From NCBI RefSeq assembly GCF_900142015.1, contig NZ_FQZN01000001.1, forward strand, positions 186,001-250,000: DNA of 64,000 nt, written 5' to 3'. The notes below the pieces were generated by a model that saw only the letters and a program-made list of their open reading frames with translations, made no database searches and was not told the DNA's origin. A program made the translations under genes and the position numbers. The stretch is from Bacteroides stercorirosoris. GTDB taxonomy: Bacteria; Bacteroidota; Bacteroidia; Bacteroidales; Bacteroidaceae. Each line of letters opens with the position of its first letter. Within the stretch, counting starts at the first letter, position 1. Shown one piece after another: positions 45,688 through 54,676 of this stretch.

Positions 45688-48222
45688 TCATTTATTTTTA
45701 TAAACTTTAAATGCTTTTTGTTCTCCTGAAACTAAACACACATTCAAAATATAAAACCCTGAAAACGTTCCATGCATCGGGAATGTGTATTCCTCATCTG
45801 TTACCTTCATATCTTCGGTCCATAACCGTCTTCCTGCCAAATCTGTAAGCTCTACCTTTGAAATATCTTCTTTACCTTTATTTACCAGAAAAAGCTGATC
45901 CCCTGAAATATATGCCGAAAGTGAATTTCCATCAATCGTTTCGATTCCGGTCTCCGGATCCTGCCCATAATCGGAAGACTGATATTTCGAATATCTATTA
46001 TTCAATTCCTCTACCTTGGATTTCGGCATAGCTTCTACTTCCTCCAGATCATAAGTACCAAAAGCATCCTTAAAACGAATCATCGGATCCAAGTGAGCAG
46101 CAAAGTTCCACGTCAATGCTTCCATAATAGAATTCATTCTTCGACCCGCACCATTGCTTACCCTTACTTGGAAAGCTTCTTGCTGCAAGCCTTCAGGTTG
46201 TCCGGGATAAAGTTCCTGTCCCAGATTCATAGACTGTTTCGTATTGTGAGCACTGATACGTGCAACCTGGAGATAATGTTCTTTACCCGTCAACAGATAC
46301 AGGCGATAGTACACAAATGAAGACCATGCAAAACCTAAATCCGTAGCAGAATGGCCAATAGCTATAATATGCTGTCCGACAATACTTCTGTCTTTAGGCC
46401 AATCTGTTCTAGCTGTCTGATCCTTTTCTACCGGTACTTCAAACATATAGCTCCAACTTTCGGTGTATGTAGCAGCTTGTTCTGCAGCAGCCAACCATTT
46501 CGGATCTTTTGTAAGGTCATAGATAGCAAGAAAACCATTGATAGCTTGCTGACCGGATTCACTGTCGATAGTCTGCGGATTGTCTACCACACAAGCCACA
46601 TAGAGATATCTTTCATGAATATTAGCATAAGAAAACTCTGCAGCTTTCAAAGCAGCTGTCTTATAACGTTCATCATTGGTGGCGATATAAAGCTCTACCA
46701 GATAACGAACAGCGCAAATAGTCAGAAACTTATTCTGATTACCTGCCGGATGTTTACCACCTACAACACTGAAAGGGTCATATTCCAGATAGTAACTACC
46801 ATCCGCATTCTGATTAGTCACCAGGAATTCACCAAACTTCTTACAGGCATTCAGCCATGAAGGGATATCTATTCCATTACGTTTGGCATAACACCATGCA
46901 TTCAGCAATCCGGCCATTCCGTTACAAGCTTGGCGCATAGAAGTCTTTGCCCAGTTGTCCCATGTACCCCATAGTGCAGCATAACGTGTCTTGGGAAGTC
47001 CTAAATCTGTCAATCCTTGAGAAGCCCATAAATTCAGTACATTGCTTCCTCTTACCTTATATTCCTCATTACCAGTCTCCACACCTGCACGAAACAATGC
47101 ATAGCCAGCTGTAGGTTGTGAGCCAACAAAACCGATCTCATAAGTATTCTTATTTAAGGAGAAATCTGTCAGTTTCACACTCCATGGGAATCCGGGACCT
47201 TTTATATCCTTATCAACCGAACTGTCCAGATAATAATGATTAACAGTTTCAATCAATCCCCGATAAGCAGAATTCAAGTTAACATCATAAATCTTTGGAT
47301 TATACAGATTGAAAGCCAGTTTCCAAGCTTCATTTACAGCATTAGCATAGTCGGAAGTTTTATCTATTTTGAAATAGACATTATAAGTATGTTTATCAAA
47401 TCCTTTTGTTATGGGATGCATACGTCTGCCCATTCCTCCGGTACGCAAGTCAGAACCTGGATAAGTAACTACAGCAGCAAAAGAGTCAGACTTCTTCCAG
47501 TTGACAACACCCACGCCACCAAACTGATAATTTTCGTCGACTACTACACCACGTGAATCATTCAGTACAGTTTCACATTTTGAATCTTTATGTACTAAAG
47601 TGAAAGTCAATCCACTTTCTTTTTGACGCATCATCACCACCGGAAGGGGAATGCGGTCTTCTCTATAAAGAAAACTCAAATCAGTAGCGACCGGAATGCC
47701 TGCAGGAATATTTCCATCTTTCTCAAAGTTACCTTTATACCAAACAGCAGGAATAAAGTATTCGCTATTTGCCAATACATCTTCCGGTGCAAACTGTAAG
47801 CCGAAAGAAGAAGAGAAGCCTTCATCATAAGGATTATCTCCCAACTCAACAACTTTCACGTTGCGTTTCAGTTCAAACTCACCGTTTCCCTTCGCTGTAT
47901 ATACGTCATTTATTTCAAAGACGGTGGTGCGAGGAGTGGTAGTCAGGCGTGCCATCAACTCTACTTTATCACCATCCTTTGTATAAGATGTATAAGTCGG
48001 GTAGAAAGTATTCATCTTGACGTCAATCAGTAAAGCAGGATTATGCTCTGTACCCGCATTAAATTCTTTGCCATAAGCAGAGAATGTAACACCATACGTG
48101 TTATCTTTCTGACGGGTAATATTCAGTGTTACTTCACCGGATGACAAAGTTGCTTCTTGTGAAAAAGCAAAAGAGGTATAAAGTAAGCAACTTAACAGGA
48201 AAAGAAGTTTTAGCGTTTTCAT
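45688..48222 (-). CDS. Putative (alpha/alpha)6-barrel glycoside hydrolase (copy 2) with C-terminal sorting-type domain
   Basis: 844 residues from the ATG at 48222 (MKTLKLLFLL); an earlier in-frame start would add 29 residues before the signal peptide (ends FAFSQE). It is homologous to the 37841 protein along its length: LYREDRIPLPVVMMRQKESGL, CKKFGEFLVTNQNADGSYYLEYD, LKAAEFSYANIHERYLYVACVVDNP, DSESGQQAINGFLAIYD, RSIVGQHIIAIGHSATD. The last 75 residues are an extra beta domain (VELTDLAGRRLWTEDM ... GFYILNVCLVSG ... KVYKNK) like type-A C-terminal sorting domains of Bacteroidetes. It is the first gene of the minus-strand locus and has its own -7 element. Family and substrate are unknown. Confidence 0.72.
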   Translation of the reverse strand: MKTLKLLFLLSCLLYTSFAFSQEATLSSGEVTLNITRQKDNTYGVTFSAYGKEFNAGTEHNPALLIDVKMNTFYPTYTSYTKDGDKVELMARLTTTPRTTVFEINDVYTAKGNGEFELKRNVKVVELGDNPYDEGFSSSFGLQFAPEDVLANSEYFIPAVWYKGNFEKDGNIPAGIPVATDLSFLYREDRIPLPVVMMRQKESGLTFTLVHKDSKCETVLNDSRGVVVDENYQFGGVGVVNWKKSDSFAAVVTYPGSDLRTGGMGRRMHPITKGFDKHTYNVYFKIDKTSDYANAVNEAWKLAFNLYNPKIYDVNLNSAYRGLIETVNHYYLDSSVDKDIKGPGFPWSVKLTDFSLNKNTYEIGFVGSQPTAGYALFRAGVETGNEEYKVRGSNVLNLWASQGLTDLGLPKTRYAALWGTWDNWAKTSMRQACNGMAGLLNAWCYAKRNGIDIPSWLNACKKFGEFLVTNQNADGSYYLEYDPFSVVGGKHPAGNQNKFLTICAVRYLVELYIATNDERYKTAALKAAEFSYANIHERYLYVACVVDNPQTIDSESGQQAINGFLAIYDLTKDPKWLAAAEQAATYTESWSYMFEVPVEKDQTARTDWPKDRSIVGQHIIAIGHSATDLGFAWSSFVYYRLYLLTGKEHYLQVARISAHNTKQSMNLGQELYPGQPEGLQQEAFQVRVSNGAGRRMNSIMEALTWNFAAHLDPMIRFKDAFGTYDLEEVEAMPKSKVEELNNRYSKYQSSDYGQDPETGIETIDGNSLSAYISGDQLFLVNKGKEDISKVELTDLAGRRLWTEDMKVTDEEYTFPMHGTFSGFYILNVCLVSGEQKAFKVYKNK

Positions 48223-48234
48223 AATAGTACTTCG

Positions 48235-48271
48235 ATTACAATGTAACATTCGTTTTGATGGTGCAAATCTA
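48235..48271 (-). promoter_or_regulatory. Promoter and leader palindrome of the minus-strand PUL
   Basis: On the minus strand TAGATTTG (48264-48271) is an exact TAnnTTTG match 42 nt before the ATG at 48222. In the leader lies TTACA-A-TGTAA (48236-48246), a palindrome made of the same TGTAA words as the array further upstream. Confidence 0.55.
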
Positions 48272-48518
48272 ACGTGAAATAATATAAGAGGATATCCCTT
48301 GCGTACCAAAAAATTGCTCTAATTTGTCTATTTACAAAATTGCCTCAAACGGCCTCCAGAAAGGGGAAAAGAACAAAAATGCTCTATTCTTCCAAAAAAA
48401 TGCTATTTCTGTTCAAAGAGGAAAAATTAGAGTTCATATCCACGTATTGTACGTATAGAAATAAATCAAAGATTGCTGATGGACATTTGTTAGTTTTCTG
48501 ATAATCAGCTAATAGTAT

Positions 48519-48655
48519 TTACCAATGGCTTACTGCAAAATGTAAACGCATTTACTGCCGTATGTAACGGCCTTTACTCCTTATTGTAACACCATTTACC
48601 TCGGCATGTAACGAGCTTTACCTCGGTGTGTAAATGGAGTTACCGTGTGGGGTTA
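48519..48655. promoter_or_regulatory. 22-bp-period array of GTAAM-N4-KTTAC near-palindromes
   Basis: TGTAA starts at 48541, 48563, 48585, 48607 and 48629, an exact 22-bp step. Each is followed by N4-5 and TTTAC (last copy GTTAC), for example GTAAACGCATTTAC and GTAACGGCCTTTAC. A degenerate unit (TTACCAATGGCTTAC) precedes at 48519 and a trace (GGTTAAC) follows at 48651. The array lies in the 624-bp gap between two divergent enzyme genes (48223-48846); the rest of the gap holds only the promoters listed separately. It most likely binds several regulator dimers on one DNA face. Confidence 0.8.
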
Positions 48656-48814
48656 ACAAAGTTATCATTTGGGATAAATAGAATCTCCATGAAATGAAAC
48701 AACGATATACTTATCGTTCACCTCACATAAGTAAAAATCGGCTTGCTCTTACAGATTGGTCAAATGCTGTTGTTTTCTGAAAAATTAGCATCATTCCAAA
48801 AGGAAAGTTTCGCC

Positions 48815-48822
48815 TACATTTG
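48815..48822 (+). promoter_or_regulatory. -7 element for the GH5 gene
   Basis: TACATTTG is an exact TAnnTTTG match 32 nt before the ATG at 48847. Confidence 0.6.
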
Positions 48823-48846
48823 CATCGAACTTAAATATATAATATC

Positions 48847-49908
48847 ATGAATATACAACGATTATTAATCTGCATCTGTGTGGTACTAACTGCCGCCATC
48901 TCCGCTACTGCTCAAAGCAAAGTATGGAGTACAGAACAAGCCCAGAAATGGGGCAAAGAAAATCCGTGGTATTGCGGAGTAAACTACATTCCCGCCACTG
49001 CCATCAACTACACTGCCATGTGGGATAAAACGTCCTTCTCACCCGAAGTGATAGAAAAAGAAATGAAGTTAATGAAGAGTTTAGGTATGAACTGCGCGCG
49101 CATAGTGATGCAATATGCGGTATATGAAGAAGATCCCGCATACTTCATACGTACACTCGACCGCTTTCTAAGTATCTGTGATAAGTACGGTGTAAAAGTA
49201 ATGCCTATTTTCTTTGATGATTGCGCCTTCGGTGTCAATACAGACCCGACAGTAGGAAAACAACCCGAACCGCTGGAAGGCTGGTACGCCTGGGTCTGGT
49301 CTCCATCTCCCGGCTACTCAATGGTAGTAGATGAACGGACTCACGGTAAACTGGAAAAGTATGTAAAAGAAGTAATGAACCACTTCAAGAATGACCCGCG
49401 TATCTTTGTATGGGACTTATACAACGAGCCTACCAATACCACCATGCCGGAAAGAAGCTGGCCACTCCTCCGTAAAGTCTTCACATGGGCGCGTGAAGTG
49501 AATCCGAAGCAACCCATCACATCAGGACTCTGGAACGAAAACAAAGAGCTAAATGACTTCCTGGCATCAAATTCAGACATCATCACTTTCCATTGCTATG
49601 CTTCGAAAGAAGAAACTGAAAAAGTGATGAAAGAGCATCTTAAACTAGGTCGTCCTACCATCTGTACCGAGTGGATGAACCGTGTAGCTCACTCCACTAT
49701 CCCGGAAATCCTCCCAATGTTGAAAGAAGCACATGTAGGCAGCATGATGTGGGGACTGGTAAATGGAAAGACGCAGACCCATCTATGCTGGGGACACCGT
49801 CCTGAACAATTGCCTTACACTGGAGTATGGCAACATGACATTTACAAAGGAGATTATACCCCGTATTCTGCTAAAGAAATTGAAATAATCAAGAAAACAA
49901 CCAAGTAG
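48847..49908 (+). CDS. GH5-like (clan GH-A) exported glycoside hydrolase
   Basis: 353 residues with signal peptide (ends ATAQS). TIM-barrel landmarks of clan A: acid/base E194 in VWDLYNEPTN and nucleophile E275 in ICTEWMNR; also WYCGVNYIPATAINY at the N-terminus and MMWGLVNGKTQTHLCW at the C-terminus. Bacteroides homologues are often labelled 1,4-beta-xylanase or GH5, but the true linkage has not been shown here. It is a single-gene unit with its own promoter, and a strong hairpin follows. The array at 48519 lies between it and the divergent PUL, so both may respond to the same regulator. Confidence 0.8.
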   Translation: MNIQRLLICICVVLTAAISATAQSKVWSTEQAQKWGKENPWYCGVNYIPATAINYTAMWDKTSFSPEVIEKEMKLMKSLGMNCARIVMQYAVYEEDPAYFIRTLDRFLSICDKYGVKVMPIFFDDCAFGVNTDPTVGKQPEPLEGWYAWVWSPSPGYSMVVDERTHGKLEKYVKEVMNHFKNDPRIFVWDLYNEPTNTTMPERSWPLLRKVFTWAREVNPKQPITSGLWNENKELNDFLASNSDIITFHCYASKEETEKVMKEHLKLGRPTICTEWMNRVAHSTIPEILPMLKEAHVGSMMWGLVNGKTQTHLCWGHRPEQLPYTGVWQHDIYKGDYTPYSAKEIEIIKKTTK

Positions 49909-49930
49909 ATAGAAAGATTGTTTTTAAACT

Positions 49931-49971
49931 ACGCAGGTCATTGAAAAGTTCTATTTTTCAATGACCTGCGT
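49931..49971. terminator. 17-bp perfect bidirectional terminator hairpin
   Basis: Arms 49931-49947 (ACGCAGGTCATTGAAAA) and 49955-49971 are exact inverse complements, with a 7-nt loop and T-run after (TTTCTTTT). It separates GH5 from the convergent hybrid two-component gene, whose stop is at 49980. Confidence 0.92.
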
Positions 49972-49979
49972 TTCTTTTA

Positions 49980-52900
49980 TCACTGCTTCACATGACTCTT
50001 AGCAAAGTCTTTCGGCAGCACCCCAAACTGTTTTTGGAAGCTCTTTGAGAAGTACGACAACGAGCGTATTCCCACAATCATACAGATTTCATTAATCCTG
50101 TACTCCCCTTCCAGCAACAACTCAGCAGCTTTTTTCAAGCGGATAATACGAATAAAGTCACCGGGAGTCAATTCCGTAATCCCCTTTAGTTTCCGGTGCA
50201 GACTGGTACGGCTCATATTCACCTCCCGTGCCAAATCATCAATATTAAACGTATCATCATCCAGATTCTGCCTGATAACTTCCGTCAGTTTATTCAGGAA
50301 GTCCTCATCCGCTTTATTCTGTACCATACTATTGGTAGCAATATACGGGCTATTAGCAAAGTTCTGCCGGAGTTTACTTCTGTTTTCCAATAAGTTCTTA
50401 ATCTGCACCAACAGATGAGGCATCGCAAATGGCTTCTCCATATACGCATCCGCCCCACTATTCAACCCTTCAATCTTATTGTTCAGTGTAGTCTTCGCCG
50501 TCAGCAGAATAATAGGAATATGGCAGGTTTCAAGATTCGATTTAATCTCATTACACAGTTCCAGTCCATCCTTCAACGGCATCATGATATCCGAAACAAT
50601 GAGGTTTACAATATCTCCCTTGAGTACCTCCATTGCCTCCTCTCCATTATTGGCAGTGAGTACCTTGTAATATCTGCTCAACTGGACAGACAAGAAAGAT
50701 TGGAGTTCTTCATTATCCTCAACCACCAGTATGGTTTCCTTAGCAGAGAAAGAGTCTTCAAGTACCACAGTCGAAATATTATCTTCGTCAGTTATTGCAT
50801 CTTCAATCAAAACATCTTCCTCGGCCTGTTGAGCATCAGCCGATGCATTGGTAGGTATTTCCACCACAAAGGAAGTATCTTCCGCTTCTTCATCCAGATA
50901 CAACTGTCCGTTATGCAGCTGCACCAACGAAGATGCCAACGTAAGTCCGATACCCGAACCCGGTTGCGTAGGATGAGCGCCTTTTATCTGGAAGAAAGCT
51001 TCGAAAATACGCTCCCGCATATCCGGTGGAATAGGCGTACCGTCATTCTTCACGGTAATCCGGAAAATACGACCATCCTCACTCACCGACAGTATGGCTT
51101 TAATGTATGTAGACGAATATTTAATAGCATTATTAAAGAGATTACTACATACCTTCGTTATAGCTTCTTCGTCCACCAGTGCCATCACTGCATGATCGGG
51201 ACATTCCAGTATCATCTCCAGCTTCTTCCGCTTACCTGTCGGGACGAAGCGATTGAATGTATTAGCCACCAATACATTGATATTCCGTATCTTCAGAGAC
51301 AACGTAAACGCTTTAGACTCTATCTTACGGAAATCCAGCAACTGATTCACCAATACCAGCAAACGGTCTGTATTCCGTTCCATTGTTATCAGGTTCTCCT
51401 TCGTTTCGTGCTCATCCGGATGGGAAGTCAGAATATAATCGAGAGGTGCCTTAATCAATGTTATCGGAGTTCGTATCTCATGTGCAACATTCGTAAAGAA
51501 GTCTATTTTAGCCTTATATATTTCCTCTTTCTTCTGCTGTTCCTGATGGGCCATTTTCTCATCTACCTGCCTCTTCTTCTTCCGTACATAGAATCGGATG
51601 ACACCGAAAGACATACCCAGAATCAGCAAGGTATATAGTGCGTAAGCCCAAGAGGTCCGCCACAGCGGAGGAATGATATTGATATTCACTACAGTATTCG
51701 TATCACTCCAATCATGGCCATCCCTCGAGTATTTGATATGAAGTATATAATCACCGGGAGGAATACTATTATACGCTATTCTAAAGATATTGTCCACGTA
51801 ATTCCATTTCTTATCAATCCCCTCCAGCATATAAGCATACTTCCCGTTTCCTTCGGTAGAATAATTCAATGCAGAGAAGCTGAAGCTGAAAGTAGCCTGG
51901 TCATAATTCAGGTTAATCGTATTTGCATACGGTATAGCCTTGTCTAATACATGATCAGAAGTTCCCACCTGAACTTCCTGATTGAATATGTAGAATCCTG
52001 TCAGGACAACGGAATACTTGTTTTCATTCGGATGGAAGTTTTTAGGATTGAAAGCTACAAAACCATCTATACTGCCAAAATACAGTGTACCATCTTCTGT
52101 CTTGATGCCAGAATTGTAATTGAACTGCTTACTCCGCAATCCATTAGGAAGATTATACAGCGCCTCAACACTCATCGTTTCAGGATTGAAGTTCGCCAAC
52201 CCGTTACTGGTACTCAACCAGAAATGCTGATGATCATCTTCCAGAATCTTGTAGACCACATTGCTGGGAAGTCCTTGTTTCGTAGTGATACGCGTAAAAG
52301 TATCATCCGTCTCATTGTAACGGCAGAATCCACCGTCCTCGGATGCAAACCACAGGCGCTTTTTACTATCTTCAAAAGCACAGGTAATCCGGTCGTAACA
52401 GAGACTGTTAGGGTTCTTCACATCATGACGGAATCTCTTTATTTCCTTGGTATCCGGATTATATCTAGCTACTCCAAGGTTATAAGTTGTGAACCAGATA
52501 TTTCCGTTCTTATCTTCCAGGATATCGCTGATGAACATGCCATTCATAGGCATGAATACCTTGAAACCATCTATTTCGGGCACATACGTATAAAGTTCCG
52601 TAGTCGAACTCACCCAAGTAGTATTCCGGCTATCTGTATAAATGGCAAATATATCATTATTGAGGATCGAATTTGGATGTCCGTCCTTCTCGTAATGTCT
52701 GCAATGATTTGTTTTTAAATCCAGTACATCTACTCCTTTAGTAAAGGTTCCGATCCACAACTTATCACCTACCAGATTCAGACATTGAATATTCGTAAAA
52801 GAAATATTCACCGGTTTAGTCTTATCGGATATATGTGTAAATAGCCCGGTATGGGTATCGTAGTAGTTCAACCCGTTATCTTCCGTAGCAATCCACAAAT

Positions 52901-53972
52901 AGCCTTTCCGGTCACTCACAAATTCTCTGACTCTGTAACCGCTAATAGAGTTTTTATAGGCAATGGGATAGAAGTTCTCAAAATAAGAATATTGCTTAGG
53001 AATATAGTCCACACCGCCGAAGTAACTTCCAACCCAAATCCCCCCTTCCCTATCTTTAAAGAGGGCATAAATGGCATTATCAGAAATAGACAAATCATTG
53101 TATGCTTCATAAGTGATATGCTGAACCGCCCCATCTTTCAAGACGTAAATGCCGCTTTCCGCACCTACCCAATACTCATCTTTCGAGATCTTTTCAATAT
53201 GCCGCACATAAATATCAGAATTTCGCGATTCGTCAATCTGGAGTTTCTTAGATTCTCCGGTTTCTTTATTGATAAGAAACAATCCCTTGTCCAGAGTACC
53301 CAGAAGAATATACTGTTCCTTATAAGCACAGATAGCGGTAGGAGTATTATCATTCCGCGCTAAAAAGGTTGTTTTATCTCCATCGATATCATATTTGATA
53401 ACCCCTATATCGGGAAAGGCAAGATAAGCGGTTCCATCTTCATCCAGAAATAACGCCCGGGGGGCATAAGCTGTGTAGGGTGCAAACCTATCATGCATAT
53501 TATAAAGTTTATCCTCCGATGGCTGGTAAATGAATAGTCCGTCACCGGAAAGTATCCATACCCTATCCGACTTATCAATATAAATCTTATTGATAAATCC
53601 GTCTACCCTTTCCTGCTTATCTGTTTGCTTATTGAAATTCGAGAAAGTCTCCGTAAAAGGATCATAAAGAGAAATCCCTTTATCCGTGGCAATCCACAAG
53701 GTTTTGTCCTTATCTTCAGTGATGCAGTATATCATACTGTTCCGAAGTTCATTAATAGAGTCACCACGTTGGTAGACCTTAAAGTCATGTCCATCGAACC
53801 TGTTCAGACCGTTCTTAGTTCCCACCCAGATAAACCCTTTGCTGTCCTGAAACAAGCACATTACCGTATTATGTGACAAACCGGAATTATTATTATAATG
53901 TTTAATCTGTTGTGCCCAAAGGTTCCCCAAACAGAATATCCCCAAGAATAATATTAGTATAATCTTTCTCAT
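49980..53972 (-). CDS. Hybrid two-component system regulator (HTCS)
   Basis: 1330 residues in a single chain: signal peptide (ends NLWAQQ); about 14 two-component propeller repeats in the periplasm (about 25-680; DSKGFIWVGTKNGLNRFDG, EDKNGNIWFTTYNLGVARY); Y_Y_Y domain (about 690-765); membrane helix about 775-796; histidine kinase with phospho-acceptor H831 in FFTNVAHEIRTPITL; HATPase (about 940-1045); receiver with D1128 in IVSDIMMPLKDG; and an AraC-type HTH at the C-terminus (SRTSLHRKLKGIT, GIRSLSYFSKSFQKQFG). HTCSs sense a specific oligosaccharide in the periplasm and activate the cognate PUL. It is divergent from the xylan operon starting at 54260, its likely target. Confidence 0.96.
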   Translation of the reverse strand: MRKIILILFLGIFCLGNLWAQQIKHYNNNSGLSHNTVMCLFQDSKGFIWVGTKNGLNRFDGHDFKVYQRGDSINELRNSMIYCITEDKDKTLWIATDKGISLYDPFTETFSNFNKQTDKQERVDGFINKIYIDKSDRVWILSGDGLFIYQPSEDKLYNMHDRFAPYTAYAPRALFLDEDGTAYLAFPDIGVIKYDIDGDKTTFLARNDNTPTAICAYKEQYILLGTLDKGLFLINKETGESKKLQIDESRNSDIYVRHIEKISKDEYWVGAESGIYVLKDGAVQHITYEAYNDLSISDNAIYALFKDREGGIWVGSYFGGVDYIPKQYSYFENFYPIAYKNSISGYRVREFVSDRKGYLWIATEDNGLNYYDTHTGLFTHISDKTKPVNISFTNIQCLNLVGDKLWIGTFTKGVDVLDLKTNHCRHYEKDGHPNSILNNDIFAIYTDSRNTTWVSSTTELYTYVPEIDGFKVFMPMNGMFISDILEDKNGNIWFTTYNLGVARYNPDTKEIKRFRHDVKNPNSLCYDRITCAFEDSKKRLWFASEDGGFCRYNETDDTFTRITTKQGLPSNVVYKILEDDHQHFWLSTSNGLANFNPETMSVEALYNLPNGLRSKQFNYNSGIKTEDGTLYFGSIDGFVAFNPKNFHPNENKYSVVLTGFYIFNQEVQVGTSDHVLDKAIPYANTINLNYDQATFSFSFSALNYSTEGNGKYAYMLEGIDKKWNYVDNIFRIAYNSIPPGDYILHIKYSRDGHDWSDTNTVVNINIIPPLWRTSWAYALYTLLILGMSFGVIRFYVRKKKRQVDEKMAHQEQQKKEEIYKAKIDFFTNVAHEIRTPITLIKAPLDYILTSHPDEHETKENLITMERNTDRLLVLVNQLLDFRKIESKAFTLSLKIRNINVLVANTFNRFVPTGKRKKLEMILECPDHAVMALVDEEAITKVCSNLFNNAIKYSSTYIKAILSVSEDGRIFRITVKNDGTPIPPDMRERIFEAFFQIKGAHPTQPGSGIGLTLASSLVQLHNGQLYLDEEAEDTSFVVEIPTNASADAQQAEEDVLIEDAITDEDNISTVVLEDSFSAKETILVVEDNEELQSFLSVQLSRYYKVLTANNGEEAMEVLKGDIVNLIVSDIMMPLKDGLELCNEIKSNLETCHIPIILLTAKTTLNNKIEGLNSGADAYMEKPFAMPHLLVQIKNLLENRSKLRQNFANSPYIATNSMVQNKADEDFLNKLTEVIRQNLDDDTFNIDDLAREVNMSRTSLHRKLKGITELTPGDFIRIIRLKKAAELLLEGEYRINEICMIVGIRSLSYFSKSFQKQFGVLPKDFAKSHVKQ

Positions 53973-54008
53973 AAGAATATGTTTTTCATATAGCTCGAAC
54001 TACTGATG

Positions 54009-54016
54009 CAAATTTA
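54009..54016 (-). promoter_or_regulatory. -7 element for the HTCS gene
   Basis: On the minus strand TAAATTTG matches TAnnTTTG 37 nt before the HTCS start codon at 53972. Confidence 0.55.
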
Positions 54017-54207
54017 GGAATTAAAATCAATTCCGGCATAAGAAGAGCATAGAATAAAGCCCAAAAGGCCCATTCTGGTCGAAAAACGCTAAAAATGGCA
54101 AAATAGTATCTTTTCAACACCTCCTGACCCTTCTCATTAATATATAGAATGAGTGAAAAGTGTCATTTTTTGGTGTTGTATTGCCAAGGCTTTGGGCTAA
54201 TCTTCAG

Positions 54208-54215
54208 TATGTTTG
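54208..54215 (+). promoter_or_regulatory. -7 element for the 54260 operon
   Basis: TATGTTTG matches TAnnTTTG exactly, 45 nt before the ATG at 54260. Upstream, at 54109-54157, an interrupted dyad (CTTTTCA...CTCATT...AATGAGTGAAAAG) could be the HTCS site. Confidence 0.55.
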
Positions 54216-54259
54216 CAGCAGGCAGAGTTAGATTTGTTAATCACTAAATTTATGTAGTT

Positions 54260-54676
54260 ATGCAAAACTGTAAAACCAAAAGAGAAGTAATAAAAATGGT
54301 GCTGGATGGTCAAAAACCTCCTTATGTACCTTGGTCTTTCAAATTCACGCAGGAGCCCAAAGAACAACTGCAAAAGTACTACGGTGTAGAAGATCTGGAC
54401 GTAGTATTAGGCAACCATGTTCTTCAGTTAGGTAGCGATATCGGTTTCTTCGAATACCTGGGCAATGACCTGTATCAAGATGTATTTAAAGTAGTATGGG
54501 ATCGCAGCATCGACAAAGACATCGGTGACGTAAAAAGTATCGTGTTGCCGGAACCCACCTTGGAGAGATATACATTCCCCGACCCACTGGATCCCCGCTT
54601 CTTTGCAAACATCGAATCGGAAATAACAGCCAAACCGGATATGTTCCCTTACAGGACAGAATCACAGTATCCGTAG
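54260..54676 (+). pseudogene. 5' fragment of a uroporphyrinogen decarboxylase-like gene
   Basis: The ORF encodes 138 residues; about the first 130 match the N-terminus of UroD/MtaA-type proteins (REVIKMVLDGQKPPYVPWSF, VLGNHVLQLGSDIG, DVFKVVWDRSIDKDIGDVK, FANIESEITAKPDMF). Full-length members are about 340-370 residues, so more than half, including the C-terminal part of the barrel, is lost. From about 54648 the sequence becomes the end of a GH115 gene in another frame and the UroD frame stops at 54676. The promoter and start are intact, so a truncated protein may still be made. Confidence 0.82.

Noticed and set aside
48519..48655. CRISPR array
   Set aside because: Units are 14-15 bp and imperfect, period is only 22 bp, the gaps are 7 bp and no cas gene is near.
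48519..48655. Replication iterons
   Set aside because: No replication initiator gene in the window; neighbours are glycan enzyme genes.
50415..51638. 407-residue ORF opposite the HTCS kinase region
   Set aside because: No recognisable domain and lies fully inside conserved HisKA, HATPase and receiver coding sequence.
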